A DNA stretch of 37,421 bases from CAWULT01 sp963923455 (GTDB lineage: Bacteria > Acidobacteriota > Vicinamibacteria > Vicinamibacterales > UBA2999), in NCBI GenBank assembly GCA_963923455.1, contig CAWULT010000039.1:1-37421 (forward strand). Reading direction: 5' to 3'. Of the stretch, positions 1 to 7,063 are shown in pieces. A model generated the notes under the pieces. That model worked only from the letters and a program-made list of their open reading frames with translations, had not been told where the DNA came from and did not search any database. The translations under genes and the position numbers were made by a program. Position 1 is the first letter of the stretch. Each line of letters starts with the position of its first letter.

Positions 1-1
1 C

Positions 2-1222
2 GGAGATGAATTCGCGGCGCACTTCTCAATATTACGACCGCCAGTTCAGATGAGCCGGGAGGGGCTAGCTGGCATTCAACGTTCAATGATCGTCGTAGAG
101 AGCGCAAGTGGGCTCCAGCTGGCCGGGCAGATTCTGGTGGCGCGCGAAGAAGGCATACTGCTCTTGGTCTCGCCAGTCTTGCGCTCAGCCGAAGAGATGC
201 GACGGTTGGGACTCTCGGTCGAGCATTTCGCCCCACACGACCGCACGCCAGACCTTCTCTTTGTTCTTCAGGCTCTGCAAACGAGCCTGGCTTCTGCCAA
301 GCGGTCGTCGCATGACCTAGAACTGGCCAACGCCGCTCTTCGTGAAGCCGTTCAGGCGAAAGACGAGTTCCTGGCATCCGTCTCGCACGAGTTGCGGACC
401 CCGCTGCACACGATCGTGGCCTGCGCAGAGCTGTTGCGGGATGACGGTGAACGGGACGGCGGCGCCGCTCGTGTTTCGAAGCTGGCGTCAACGATCTTGT
501 CGGCGGGGAACCATCTAGTCGGCGTCGTCGAGGACCTGCTTGTCGCGTCGGCGCTCAACTCCGGCAGCGCTGTCCTGGAATTTCAGCCTGTGCAAGTAGA
601 CTCGTTGATACGAGGGTCCGTTGCTCTCGTGGATGAATTGGCGGCCGCCAAGCAGATCACTCTGGACCTCGAGCTGAACACGAGCGACTCAGTCGTCTGG
701 GCCGACCCCTTTCGTCTTCGACAAGTCTTGCTCAATCTATTGTCGAATGCCGTGAAGTTTGCACCACGGCGCGGTCGGGTGGTTACAGCAGCAACCATCA
801 GTCACGGCAATTTCGTGGTGTCTGTGACCGACGACGGTCCAGGCATCCCTGAGGCAGATCATGAGCGCATCTTCACGAAATATTCCCGTTCACAGGCGGC
901 CAGCGCCCGCGTGCCTGGGTCGGGACTGGGGCTTTACATCGCCCGGTCACTGATTCGGCTGCACTCTGGAAACCTTACGCTCGTCAGCGAGCTTGGTCGG
1001 GGGAGTACCTTCACCTTTGCGATCCCCGTGCGCCAGCGCCAAGACCTCGAGGCGGTTCCAGATACTCGAGAAACGGCACTCTCTCCTGCGGAGAGTCAAC
1101 GCGCTTGCTCCTCCTCAGGTAGTCTTAGGAGAGCAACGCCGGATTGTGCAGATACTTGCGAACCTGCTGTCGAACGCTGCCAAGTTCACACCTCCGGGCG
1201 GCCGAATCGAGCTTTCATATGA
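2..1222 (+). CDS. Sensor histidine kinase with HNOBA-like sensor segment (5' end outside window)
   Basis: The reading frame is open to the left edge. The 16 codons before the first ATG (position 50) already look like sensor domain, and that ATG has no ribosome site, so the true start lies outside the window. The first ~95 visible residues resemble the HNOBA (heme-NO-binding-associated) domain: a G-x-F start, an A-S-G-L-x-L-x-G-Q strand, a VSP segment and the FAPHD motif, then a coiled linker. A HisKA domain follows (phospho-accepting His in SHELRTPL, about residue 113 from the first ATG), then an HATPase_c domain with N box NLLSNAVKF, G1 DDGPGI and G2 GSGLGLYIA, ending near 1036. The last ~60 codons (1037-1222) have no kinase character and look like read-through past a frameshift. 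It is probably a soluble kinase; NO or redox sensing is inferred only from the HNOBA resemblance, since any heme domain would lie upstream. Confidence 0.8.
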   Translation, partial: GDEFAAHFSILRPPVQMSREGLAGIQRSMIVVESASGLQLAGQILVAREEGILLLVSPVLRSAEEMRRLGLSVEHFAPHDRTPDLLFVLQALQTSLASAKRSSHDLELANAALREAVQAKDEFLASVSHELRTPLHTIVACAELLRDDGERDGGAARVSKLASTILSAGNHLVGVVEDLLVASALNSGSAVLEFQPVQVDSLIRGSVALVDELAAAKQITLDLELNTSDSVVWADPFRLRQVLLNLLSNAVKFAPRRGRVVTAATISHGNFVVSVTDDGPGIPEADHERIFTKYSRSQAASARVPGSGLGLYIARSLIRLHSGNLTLVSELGRGSTFTFAIPVRQRQDLEAVPDTRETALSPAESQRACSSSGSLRRATPDCADTCEPAVERCQVHTSGRPNRAFI

Positions 1223-1523
1223 AGCGTCCGAGACACACCTGTTGGTGTCGGTCTCCGACTCTGGAATAGGGATCCGGCCAGAAGACATGCCCTCCCTGTT
1301 CGAGCCTTTCAGACAAATCCCTGCGGAACTGCCCGGTCGCAACGAAGGGACCGGGCTCGGCCTCTACTTGTCCAAGCGCTTGGCGGAGGCAATGGAAGGA
1401 TGGGTCAGAGCAGCGAGCGAAGTCGGGCGCGGCAGCCCCTTCACTCTGGGCCTTCGGCTCGCGGGTTCGGCAGAATTCGTGGATTCAGGCCTGAGTCCAC
1501 TAGAGGCCAATCACCATGGTTAG
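1037..1523 (+). pseudogene. Frameshifted remnant of a second histidine-kinase ATPase domain
   Basis: Another frame, opening with a TTG at 993 and ending at 1523, encodes a second HATPase_c domain with an N box (NLLSNAAKF), G1 (DSGIGI), an F box (LFEPFRQ) and G2 (GTGLGLYLSKR). No HisKA domain or histidine precedes it; recognisable homology begins abruptly near 1109 at VVLGEQRR. The likeliest history is a deletion and frameshift that fused the end of the first kinase to the middle of a second. Its TAG stop overlaps the ATG of the receiver gene, so the second kinase was once translationally coupled to that receiver. A functional stand-alone ATPase domain is possible but less likely, because no good start signal is visible. 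Confidence 0.65.
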
Positions 1524-1938
1524 TTCCTCGGCAGCAACAATTTGCGTTCTCGTGGTGGATGACAACGACACTAACCGTCAACTCGCATGCGCCATCCTGG
1601 AGTCGAAAGGTTTCGTCTGTATTGAGGCGTCGACCGGGGCTGGCGCCATAGAGATGGTCAACTCCCACGCACCGGATCTGGTACTGCTGGACATTCAGCT
1701 ACCTGACATCAGCGGGCTCGAGGTGTTAGCTCGAATCCGTGCTGCATCCGATCTTGCTGTTCGACACGTGAAAGTCATCGCGGCAACCGCACTGGCGTTT
1801 CCAAAGGACCGGGCACTGTGCTTGGGTTCGGGATGTGATGGGTACTTGGCTCGCCCTTACTCGAGTCGAGACTTGCTGACCACCATTTCCAATGTACTTG
1901 CCGGGAGCACTGATCTCTTGAGCGCCTCGAGTCAGTGA
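1516..1938 (+). CDS. Stand-alone CheY-like response regulator
   Basis: This is a 140-residue single receiver domain with no output domain. The acidic pair is D15/D16, the phospho-acceptor is D59 (LLDIQLPD) and the conserved Thr/Ser region is IAATALA (about 88-94). The lysine that normally follows beta-5 (KP) is replaced by Arg (R113 in LARPY). The ATG overlaps the stop of the preceding kinase remnant, which suggests it was the phosphotransfer partner of that kinase. It may act by protein-protein interaction, as CheY, DivK or the terminal receiver of a hybrid kinase does. It converges with the regulator gene ending at 2116. The 177 bp between them show no clear terminator. Confidence 0.85.
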   Translation: MVSSSAATICVLVVDDNDTNRQLACAILESKGFVCIEASTGAGAIEMVNSHAPDLVLLDIQLPDISGLEVLARIRAASDLAVRHVKVIAATALAFPKDRALCLGSGCDGYLARPYSSRDLLTTISNVLAGSTDLLSASSQ

Positions 1939-2115
1939 AATACCCGTGGGTAGACCGCGCACGGTAACGACGTCAGTCTCGTACCGAGGCGGCCCGCAGC
2001 CACAGCGTCGCGCCTTGAATGGTCGGCGCGGGCGCGGCTTGCGTTCGCGGGGGCCGGGGTGCTGCTGCGTCGCGAGAGCTGCCCGAGCTGAGCGTGCCCT
2101 TGTCCATTGGCAGAG

Positions 2116-2763
2116 TCAGTCATTGTTCACGAGCCCTTCGCGGCACGCGAAACGCACGAGCCCTGCCACCTCGTGGACACCCAGACGACGCATCAATTCC
2201 GTTCGGTGAGAATCAACCGTGCTCTCACTGATCTGAAGCCGAAGCGCGATATCTCTGTTGGTGTGTCCCTCCGCCACAAGTTGCAGCACGAGGCGTTGTC
2301 TACGGCTGAGCCGCGCGAGCGGCTCCGTATGGGCGAATCTCGGCTCCATCGACAGTCTGGCCAGGATCACGGCGATCTGCTGGCTGAACCACGTTCCCCC
2401 CCGGTGGACTTCCTGCACCGCGGCGCGCAGGCCTTCGGGACGCTCCGTCTTGAGCACATAGCCACGCGCACCAGCACGAAGCGCCCGAATCACCCACTTC
2501 TCGGCGGTGTGGGACGAAAGTGCGATCAGCCCTGATGCCCACCTCCGTGATGCGATCTGCTGAATCGCCTCGACGCCGTTCATCTCCGGCATGGACAGGT
2601 CCATGAGCGTCACGTCCGGCCGAAGCGATGCGGCCAACTCAACGGCCTGGCAACCAGAACTGGCCTCTCCGACTACGACGAATCCATCCTTGTCGCTGAA
2701 CAACGCGCGCAGTCCGGCTCTGAACAGATCGTGATCTTCGGCGAGGAGGATTCTGATGCTCAT
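2116..2763 (-). CDS. NarL/FixJ-family response regulator (REC-LuxR HTH)
   Basis: A 215-residue two-domain regulator. The receiver domain (residues 1-120) has E9/D10 as the acidic pair, D55 as phospho-acceptor (LMDLSMP) and a conserved lysine near residue 105 (YVLKTE). A LuxR-type helix-turn-helix (about 150-205) follows, with LSRRQRLVLQLVAEGHTNRDI and the recognition helix around SESTVDSHR. The start chosen is the ATG at 2763, because MSIRILLAEDH is a canonical receiver start; the frame is open further upstream but that part is antisense to kinase coding sequence. The ATG overlaps the upstream kinase stop by four bases (ATGA), so the pair should be translationally coupled. Phosphorylation by that kinase is inferred from the coupling. 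Confidence 0.92.
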   Translation of the reverse strand: MSIRILLAEDHDLFRAGLRALFSDKDGFVVVGEASSGCQAVELAASLRPDVTLMDLSMPEMNGVEAIQQIASRRWASGLIALSSHTAEKWVIRALRAGARGYVLKTERPEGLRAAVQEVHRGGTWFSQQIAVILARLSMEPRFAHTEPLARLSRRQRLVLQLVAEGHTNRDIALRLQISESTVDSHRTELMRRLGVHEVAGLVRFACREGLVNND

Positions 2764-4256
2764 GGACGCCTTTCTGCCATCGCAGCGTCCGAAACCGAAT
2801 GAGAAGGATAGGATGGGAAGCCTAACGTGAACGTCGTGCCGCGACCAGGCATGGTTTCCAATCGCATCGTTCCTCCGCTGCGAGATACAAAGTCTCGGAC
2901 GCTGGGCAGCCCGAGACCTGTACCTCCCAGTGCGGCCTTCGTTGTGAAGTATGGCTCGAATATCCTGGGAGCGACGTCTTCGGGGATGCCAGAACCATTG
3001 TCGGAGACCTGAACGAAGCACCAGTCTTCAGTCGTTGCCGCGCTGGGGTATGGCGTCAGAGCCCGGCGGAACGTACGAACCCGAATTTCTCCGTCTTCTC
3101 CAACCACGGCAGCCGCATTGGAGATGAGGTTGGCCAACGCTCGGCAGAACTCGGACGGATCCGCGAGGATCGGCAGTGACGTCTTTCCCAGCTCGAGCTC
3201 GAATCTGGCACCATCGGCCAAATGCCGCAACAAGGTTTCCGCCTGACGTATGACAGCGTTGAGCTCGATTTTGCTGGGATGGCTCTCGCAATTGTCCGGC
3301 CTTCCAAGCTGGTTCATTCGGTGCACGAGTTCACCCGCGTGGACGAGCGAGTCCATGACCTGACCAAGCACCTCATGCTGTCGGCTCGATTCCGGCATGT
3401 CTCCGACCACGCCCTCGATCGCCCGCTGAATGCCTAGCAGGTAGGTCACGAGATCGTGCGCAACCCCAGAGCTCGCCCGGGCGATCAGGGCGAGCCGTTC
3501 CGATTGTTCCAAGCGGACCCGTGTCCGAGCCTGTTCGGAAAGATCACGTATCAGAAGCATCGCGAACGTTGGAGAGGGGCCATCTGCTACTCGCCGGAAC
3601 GTCAGCTCCACTGGAACGACCGTTTCATCTCGACGGACGATGGAGGAATCGATACGAGCGGGACCTGGCCGATTGTCGCGCAGGCGTTGCCATGCGGCCT
3701 TGAGGTTGACCCGATCCTGAGTCACGAAGGGAGCCTGCCACCACTCGTGTCCTTGGACTGCGCCGAGCAACTTATGCGCTCTCGGGTTCATGAACAGGAC
3801 CCTTCCTTCGACGTCCATCGCCGCGATCCCGTCTGGCGTGAGCCTGGCAAGTTCCTCGAATTGGCTGCGTTGCTGCAGCAGCCGCCTGAATCGGCTCAAA
3901 CGCCCTTCGGTCTTCAAGCGCAGCTTCAGCTCCAATCGGTCGAAGGGCTTGGAGAGGAAGTCGTCTGCCCCGGCTTCGAAACCCTTGAGGCGGTTCGACC
4001 GATCGCTGAGTGCCGTGAGGAGGTATATGGACACTTCCCCGAGCTCTGGACACCCGCGAAGACGCCGGCAGACCTCGAAGCCATCGACGCCAGGCATCAT
4101 AACGTCCAACAGCACGACATCGGGTACGTGCTCACGAGCCAGCACGATCGCCTCGTCCCCGTCGGCTGCGGTGACCACGTCGTAACTGTCTGCACGCAGC
4201 GTCGCGCACAACAGGTTCAGAACATTCGGGTCATCATCGACGACGAGAAGCTTCAT
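2760..4256 (-). CDS. Hybrid sensor kinase, REC-PAS-HisKA-HATPase
   Basis: About 498 residues with no membrane segment, so cytoplasmic. Domains in order: an N-terminal receiver (1-120; D7/D8, phospho-acceptor D51, T81, K103), a PAS domain (about 140-250), a HisKA-type helix with the histidine in GVAHDLVTYLL (about residue 270), and an HATPase_c domain with N box NLISNAAAV, G1 DNGSGI and G2 GTGLGL near the C-terminus. An N-terminal receiver feeding a PAS-kinase suggests an intermediate in a phosphorelay that receives its signal from another kinase. The frame opens with a GTG at 4265, but the ATG at 4256 is preferred because it has GGGTGG five bases upstream. The gene lies behind the promoter at 4413-4441 and is coupled to the downstream NarL-type regulator. 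Confidence 0.9.
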   Translation of the reverse strand: MKLLVVDDDPNVLNLLCATLRADSYDVVTAADGDEAIVLAREHVPDVVLLDVMMPGVDGFEVCRRLRGCPELGEVSIYLLTALSDRSNRLKGFEAGADDFLSKPFDRLELKLRLKTEGRLSRFRRLLQQRSQFEELARLTPDGIAAMDVEGRVLFMNPRAHKLLGAVQGHEWWQAPFVTQDRVNLKAAWQRLRDNRPGPARIDSSIVRRDETVVPVELTFRRVADGPSPTFAMLLIRDLSEQARTRVRLEQSERLALIARASSGVAHDLVTYLLGIQRAIEGVVGDMPESSRQHEVLGQVMDSLVHAGELVHRMNQLGRPDNCESHPSKIELNAVIRQAETLLRHLADGARFELELGKTSLPILADPSEFCRALANLISNAAAVVGEDGEIRVRTFRRALTPYPSAATTEDWCFVQVSDNGSGIPEDVAPRIFEPYFTTKAALGGTGLGLPSVRDFVSRSGGTMRLETMPGRGTTFTLGFPSYPSHSVSDAAMAERRP

Positions 4257-4265
4257 TGGAGCCAC

Positions 4266-4600
4266 CCTGTACAGAAAGGACCAGGTGATGGCCTGAATGT
4301 AGCGCCATCAGATGGCTCTCTCATATCAGGTATAGACCCCAGTTAACTGCAGCGCAGAAGAGCGCAGGCACGCGCACACATGCGAGACCGAAAATAACGA
4401 TATAAGTATCTGATTATAGAGCATTTATAGATACATGTCCAGGGCTGTCTGGCGAGTGGGTCAGGGCCAGCCCGGTCAGTTTGCTCCAGGATCTACTGGC
4501 GTGATCACAGGATAGCGACAGAGAGCAGCTGAGACCGAGAATCAGCTCGTCAGGCCATCCGCACTGGTGGCGTTCGGTCGCTTTAGCGAGGGGCGAACCT
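4266..4600. other. Divergent intergenic region with AT-rich island
   Basis: This 335-bp gap separates the minus-strand kinase operon from the plus-strand MazG-like gene. Apart from the minus-strand promoter it holds an AT-rich stretch with several TATA-like hexamers (around 4400-4432) that could also serve the plus strand, although I could not pair any with a convincing -35. I see no coding sequence, tRNA or clear hairpin here. Confidence 0.5.
4413..4441 (-). promoter_or_regulatory. Near-consensus sigma-70 promoter for the hybrid kinase/NarL regulator operon
   Basis: Read on the minus strand, TGGACA (4441-4436, five of six matches to the -35 consensus) is followed by a 17-base spacer and a perfect TATAAT (4418-4413). 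Transcription would begin near 4406, about 150 bases upstream of the kinase ATG. The site lies in a conspicuously AT-rich patch (about 4388-4436) inside otherwise GC-rich DNA. This is a consensus match only. Confidence 0.65.
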
Positions 4601-5179
4601 GTGAACTTTGAAACTTACATCCTCAGCTGTCTTCGGAGCCGGCCCGAGGAGTTCGAATGGCACCGCCACATATTCTACGTGGCAGTCGGCTTGGTGTCGG
4701 AGTCGACTGAACTGGTGGCGTTCATCAGGGATTCGGAGGATGACGCCTCCCCCATCAAGCGCCAGCGACTGCTTCGTCACGTCGAAAGCTTGGAGTTCTA
4801 TCGGGCCTTGGCGTACTACCAGCTCGACCTGAGACCTGACCAGGCTCGGCTTCCGCAGCCTGTCCCCCCCCGCCCTGGTTCAGCTCTCGATGCAGCACTC
4901 GGACTCGCTGTTCACGCGGGCAGAGCGGCCGCACTGGTGAACCGGTGGATCTTCCACCGGCAGTGTCTCGACGACCGTACGCGGATAACGATGCAGATGT
5001 TCGACGCGTATCGAAGGGTGCTTTACCAGCTGCTCTCAGTGGAGCCAGAACAGATTTGGCAGAGCCAGGCCTTGGGTGCCCGTGGGCAGCTGATCCCTCG
5101 GGCGACCCAATCCGTTACCCCTGGCGAGCCGGGCGACGACCGTCAAGTACCACTCCCGTGCCTTCAGGTGACGAGATGA
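4601..5179 (+). CDS. Putative tandem MazG-like protein
   Basis: 192 residues, GTG start supported by GAGGGG about nine bases upstream. The all-helical pattern resembles MazG-type nucleotide pyrophosphohydrolases. The first half has VGLVSESTEL with E34 and E37 (the ExxE motif), then VESLEFYRALAYY with E62 and E65 in place of the usual ExxD. A second, similar half begins at about residue 99 (LGLAVHAGRAAALVNRWIFH) followed by a DAYRRVLYQLL helix, but its acidic metal ligands are replaced by H105 and R108. One catalytic-looking half plus one degenerate half would suit a pseudo-dimer hydrolysing nucleoside triphosphates. The C-terminal ~35 residues are low-complexity. Its stop overlaps the next ATG (ATGA). 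The assignment rests on motif spacing alone; a helical protein of other function is possible. Confidence 0.5.
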   Translation: MNFETYILSCLRSRPEEFEWHRHIFYVAVGLVSESTELVAFIRDSEDDASPIKRQRLLRHVESLEFYRALAYYQLDLRPDQARLPQPVPPRPGSALDAALGLAVHAGRAAALVNRWIFHRQCLDDRTRITMQMFDAYRRVLYQLLSVEPEQIWQSQALGARGQLIPRATQSVTPGEPGDDRQVPLPCLQVTR

Positions 5180-5382
5180 GGTCACCGATGGCCGACCGCC
5201 TCGCATGCTCTGACGACTCCATCGAGTCGGTGAGCGAGCAGCCCAGCCGTTGCAGTCCGCGTCGCGAGGACCCGTTGGCCTTCTTCCGCGGAATGATGTT
5301 CGCCGTTCCTGCGTCGGTAGTTTTGTGGATTCTATTGCTCCTCGGTGGCCGCGCCGTCCTGCGCCTGATGGGCGTGCTCTAG
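5176..5382 (+). CDS. Small single-span membrane protein
   Basis: 68 residues, not recognised as a known family. A polar, charged N-terminus (about 1-38, with a basic SPRRED segment) is followed by one hydrophobic span of about 22 residues (about 42-63) and a short basic C-terminus. The ATG overlaps the stop of the MazG-like gene by four bases and has AGGTGACG upstream, so the two are probably co-translated. A second ATG at 5188 is possible. The longer in-frame ORF opening at 4945 is out of frame with the MazG-like gene and unlikely to be used. Confidence 0.6.
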   Translation: MRSPMADRLACSDDSIESVSEQPSRCSPRREDPLAFFRGMMFAVPASVVLWILLLLGGRAVLRLMGVL

Positions 5383-5407
5383 CGACGCTGTGAGAGGTGG
5401 AACTTCG

Positions 5408-5590
5408 ATGAGCTGTCTGAAGTGCCGATTCTATGATCCCAATGAAACTGACGAGGAGCCTGGCGTGTGCAAACGCTACCCCAAGCCACTGGTCGTGCTT
5501 CAGTCACACTGGTGCGGTGAGTTCAGGCCACGCCATTCAGTCCCGCAGCTGAACTCGATGGTTGACAGGAGCGGCTCACCCATGGGCTGA
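5408..5590 (+). CDS. Small cysteine-rich (CxxC) protein
   Basis: 60 residues. Four cysteines are arranged as CLKC near the N-terminus, then GVCKRYP and WCGEF, resembling a compact zinc-ribbon or knuckle of the type common in small phage-associated and accessory proteins. The ATG at 5408 is favoured over the in-frame start at 5390 because AGAGGTGG sits just upstream and the CxxC begins directly after it. It lies 25 bp after the small membrane protein and probably belongs to the same transcript. Metal binding is inferred; the function is unknown. Confidence 0.6.
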   Translation: MSCLKCRFYDPNETDEEPGVCKRYPKPLVVLQSHWCGEFRPRHSVPQLNSMVDRSGSPMG

Positions 5591-5606
5591 TGCACCAGTG
5601 ATGACC

Positions 5607-7049
5607 TCAACGGGAGGAGGCCTCATCCATTTCTGAGTCTGGCGACAGACCGATGAAGCTCGCCAAAGTCCCGGTACTCTTTCGGTATCCGGCCGCCGTC
5701 AGATGAATGAGGTCCCGGCTCATCAAGCGCGGCGACGCGTAATACCAGGCGTACGCACTTCCCGGTCCACCCATCGCGGATTGCCAGTTCCAGGCGCTGC
5801 ATCCAAAGGTCTCTCCGACTTCTCGCTGCGTGCGGGATACGTCAGCGTGAACTCGTGACCACCTCAGGAGGTCGGTCAGCGCATTGCGAGATTTCCTGCG
5901 CTCGGCCTTCGCTCTCACCGACACTCCGCGATCGGGCGGGCCGATCATCAGACATTGGGCTGCGGGAAACGTGGCCCGCATATTCGCCAGCGCCTCCACG
6001 AGAGATTGGCGATAACGGGCGAGATCGAAATCGAGGACCGCACTGTCGTTGGTGCCATACTGCAGGATGACGTAATCGTAGCCATACGGGCTCTGCTCCC
6101 ACTCCCGCGGGACGGCGTCCAACATGGCCCAGCCACGTATCGTGGCCGACGGCAGTCCAAACGTGTCCAGGACAACCGATCCTGGCTCAGCGCGGGCCAG
6201 CTCAAAGCCGCTCAGCCGCAAGGTCCCAGACACCACCGTCACCTTCACGGTGGACAGGTGACGACCGGCGCCGTCGATCTTCAGCCCACGCAACCGGCCG
6301 TCGCCAGGCGGAGTGGCTGGCAAGGACACTGTCTCTGCAGGGCGTGCATCGACCTGGATCCTGAGCACTGCCGCGTTCGTCGTCGGTGCGTAGTGCATGA
6401 TCACGTGTTCGAGAAGGGCCTGACCCTGGGGATCTCGAAAATCTATCCACAGATAGGCGCCCGGGGCGGTGGACCTGCGGTTGGCCAGGGCAGGCCCCGT
6501 CTGCATGGGGTGTTTGGCGATGTAGGCTGCATCGAGAGTCCAGTCGGAGTTCATGCAGTACTTCCGTATCGGCAAGCCTGCCACGCCTGCGCGTCCCATC
6601 GTTGGAGGGAGGTAGCCCGCGCTGACGCCTCCCACTCTCTGTCGAAGAATCCTGCTCAGTTCGGCGCTGACGAGTCCTGCGGCGGAATGGCTGTCGCCCC
6701 AAATGCCGATACGCAGCGGGTGGGATAGCGGTCGATCTGGAAGCAGCCGCTGCAGTTTCGGCCCTGCCGCTGTGATGCTTGGCGCGTCCAGCGCTGCGGG
6801 TCGGAGCGACCTCAGCGGTTCGACTTCTTCGAGCTCTGGCGGACCCTCGCGGAGCCTTTGGCTCGCAGTAGCTGCTCGTCGCGTGCGCCCGACAGGGGGG
6901 CACTTCAGGTCAGGCACATTTTCAATCGACTCGAATACGGACGGAGCTGTGATTTGACCGAACACAGCCACCGTCGACAAGGGCACGGCAAGGACACCCA
7001 CCATCGCAACCAGGGCCGCGCGTCCGAATCGGCGTCCGAGGAGTTGCAT
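5607..7049 (-). CDS. Secreted SGNH/GDSL esterase with inserted beta-rich region (Ape1-like architecture)
   Basis: 480 residues with an N-terminal hydrophobic signal (about 8-30), so exported. The catalytic blocks are GIWGDSH (nucleophile S120), YGTND (N334) and DLIHLTAAGY (D446 and H449). About 200 residues separate blocks I and III; the segment near 195-290 is beta-rich. This recalls peptidoglycan O-acetylesterase Ape1, in which a carbohydrate-binding module interrupts the SGNH fold. The ATG at 7049 has AGAGG upstream; the longer frame to 7283 lies within the neighbouring gene. It sits 14 bp after the acyltransferase/SGNH/Rpf-like gene, so it probably removes or remodels O-acetyl groups on the same glycan. 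Peptidoglycan as the substrate is inferred from context. Confidence 0.75.
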   Translation of the reverse strand: MQLLGRRFGRAALVAMVGVLAVPLSTVAVFGQITAPSVFESIENVPDLKCPPVGRTRRAATASQRLREGPPELEEVEPLRSLRPAALDAPSITAAGPKLQRLLPDRPLSHPLRIGIWGDSHSAAGLVSAELSRILRQRVGGVSAGYLPPTMGRAGVAGLPIRKYCMNSDWTLDAAYIAKHPMQTGPALANRRSTAPGAYLWIDFRDPQGQALLEHVIMHYAPTTNAAVLRIQVDARPAETVSLPATPPGDGRLRGLKIDGAGRHLSTVKVTVVSGTLRLSGFELARAEPGSVVLDTFGLPSATIRGWAMLDAVPREWEQSPYGYDYVILQYGTNDSAVLDFDLARYRQSLVEALANMRATFPAAQCLMIGPPDRGVSVRAKAERRKSRNALTDLLRWSRVHADVSRTQREVGETFGCSAWNWQSAMGGPGSAYAWYYASPRLMSRDLIHLTAAGYRKSTGTLASFIGLSPDSEMDEASSR

Positions 7050-7063
7050 GAGAGCGCCTCTTT

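Noticed and set aside
1939..2115. Possible terminator between the converging regulators
   Set aside because: GC-rich inverted segments exist but none forms a clean stem followed by a T-tract.
3456..4346. 296-codon plus-strand open frame
   Set aside because: Antisense to the hybrid kinase, whose domains are unambiguous.
4945..5175. Upstream extension of the small membrane protein
   Set aside because: It overlaps the MazG-like gene in another frame and has no protein character; the ATG at 5176 with overlap to the preceding stop is a better start.
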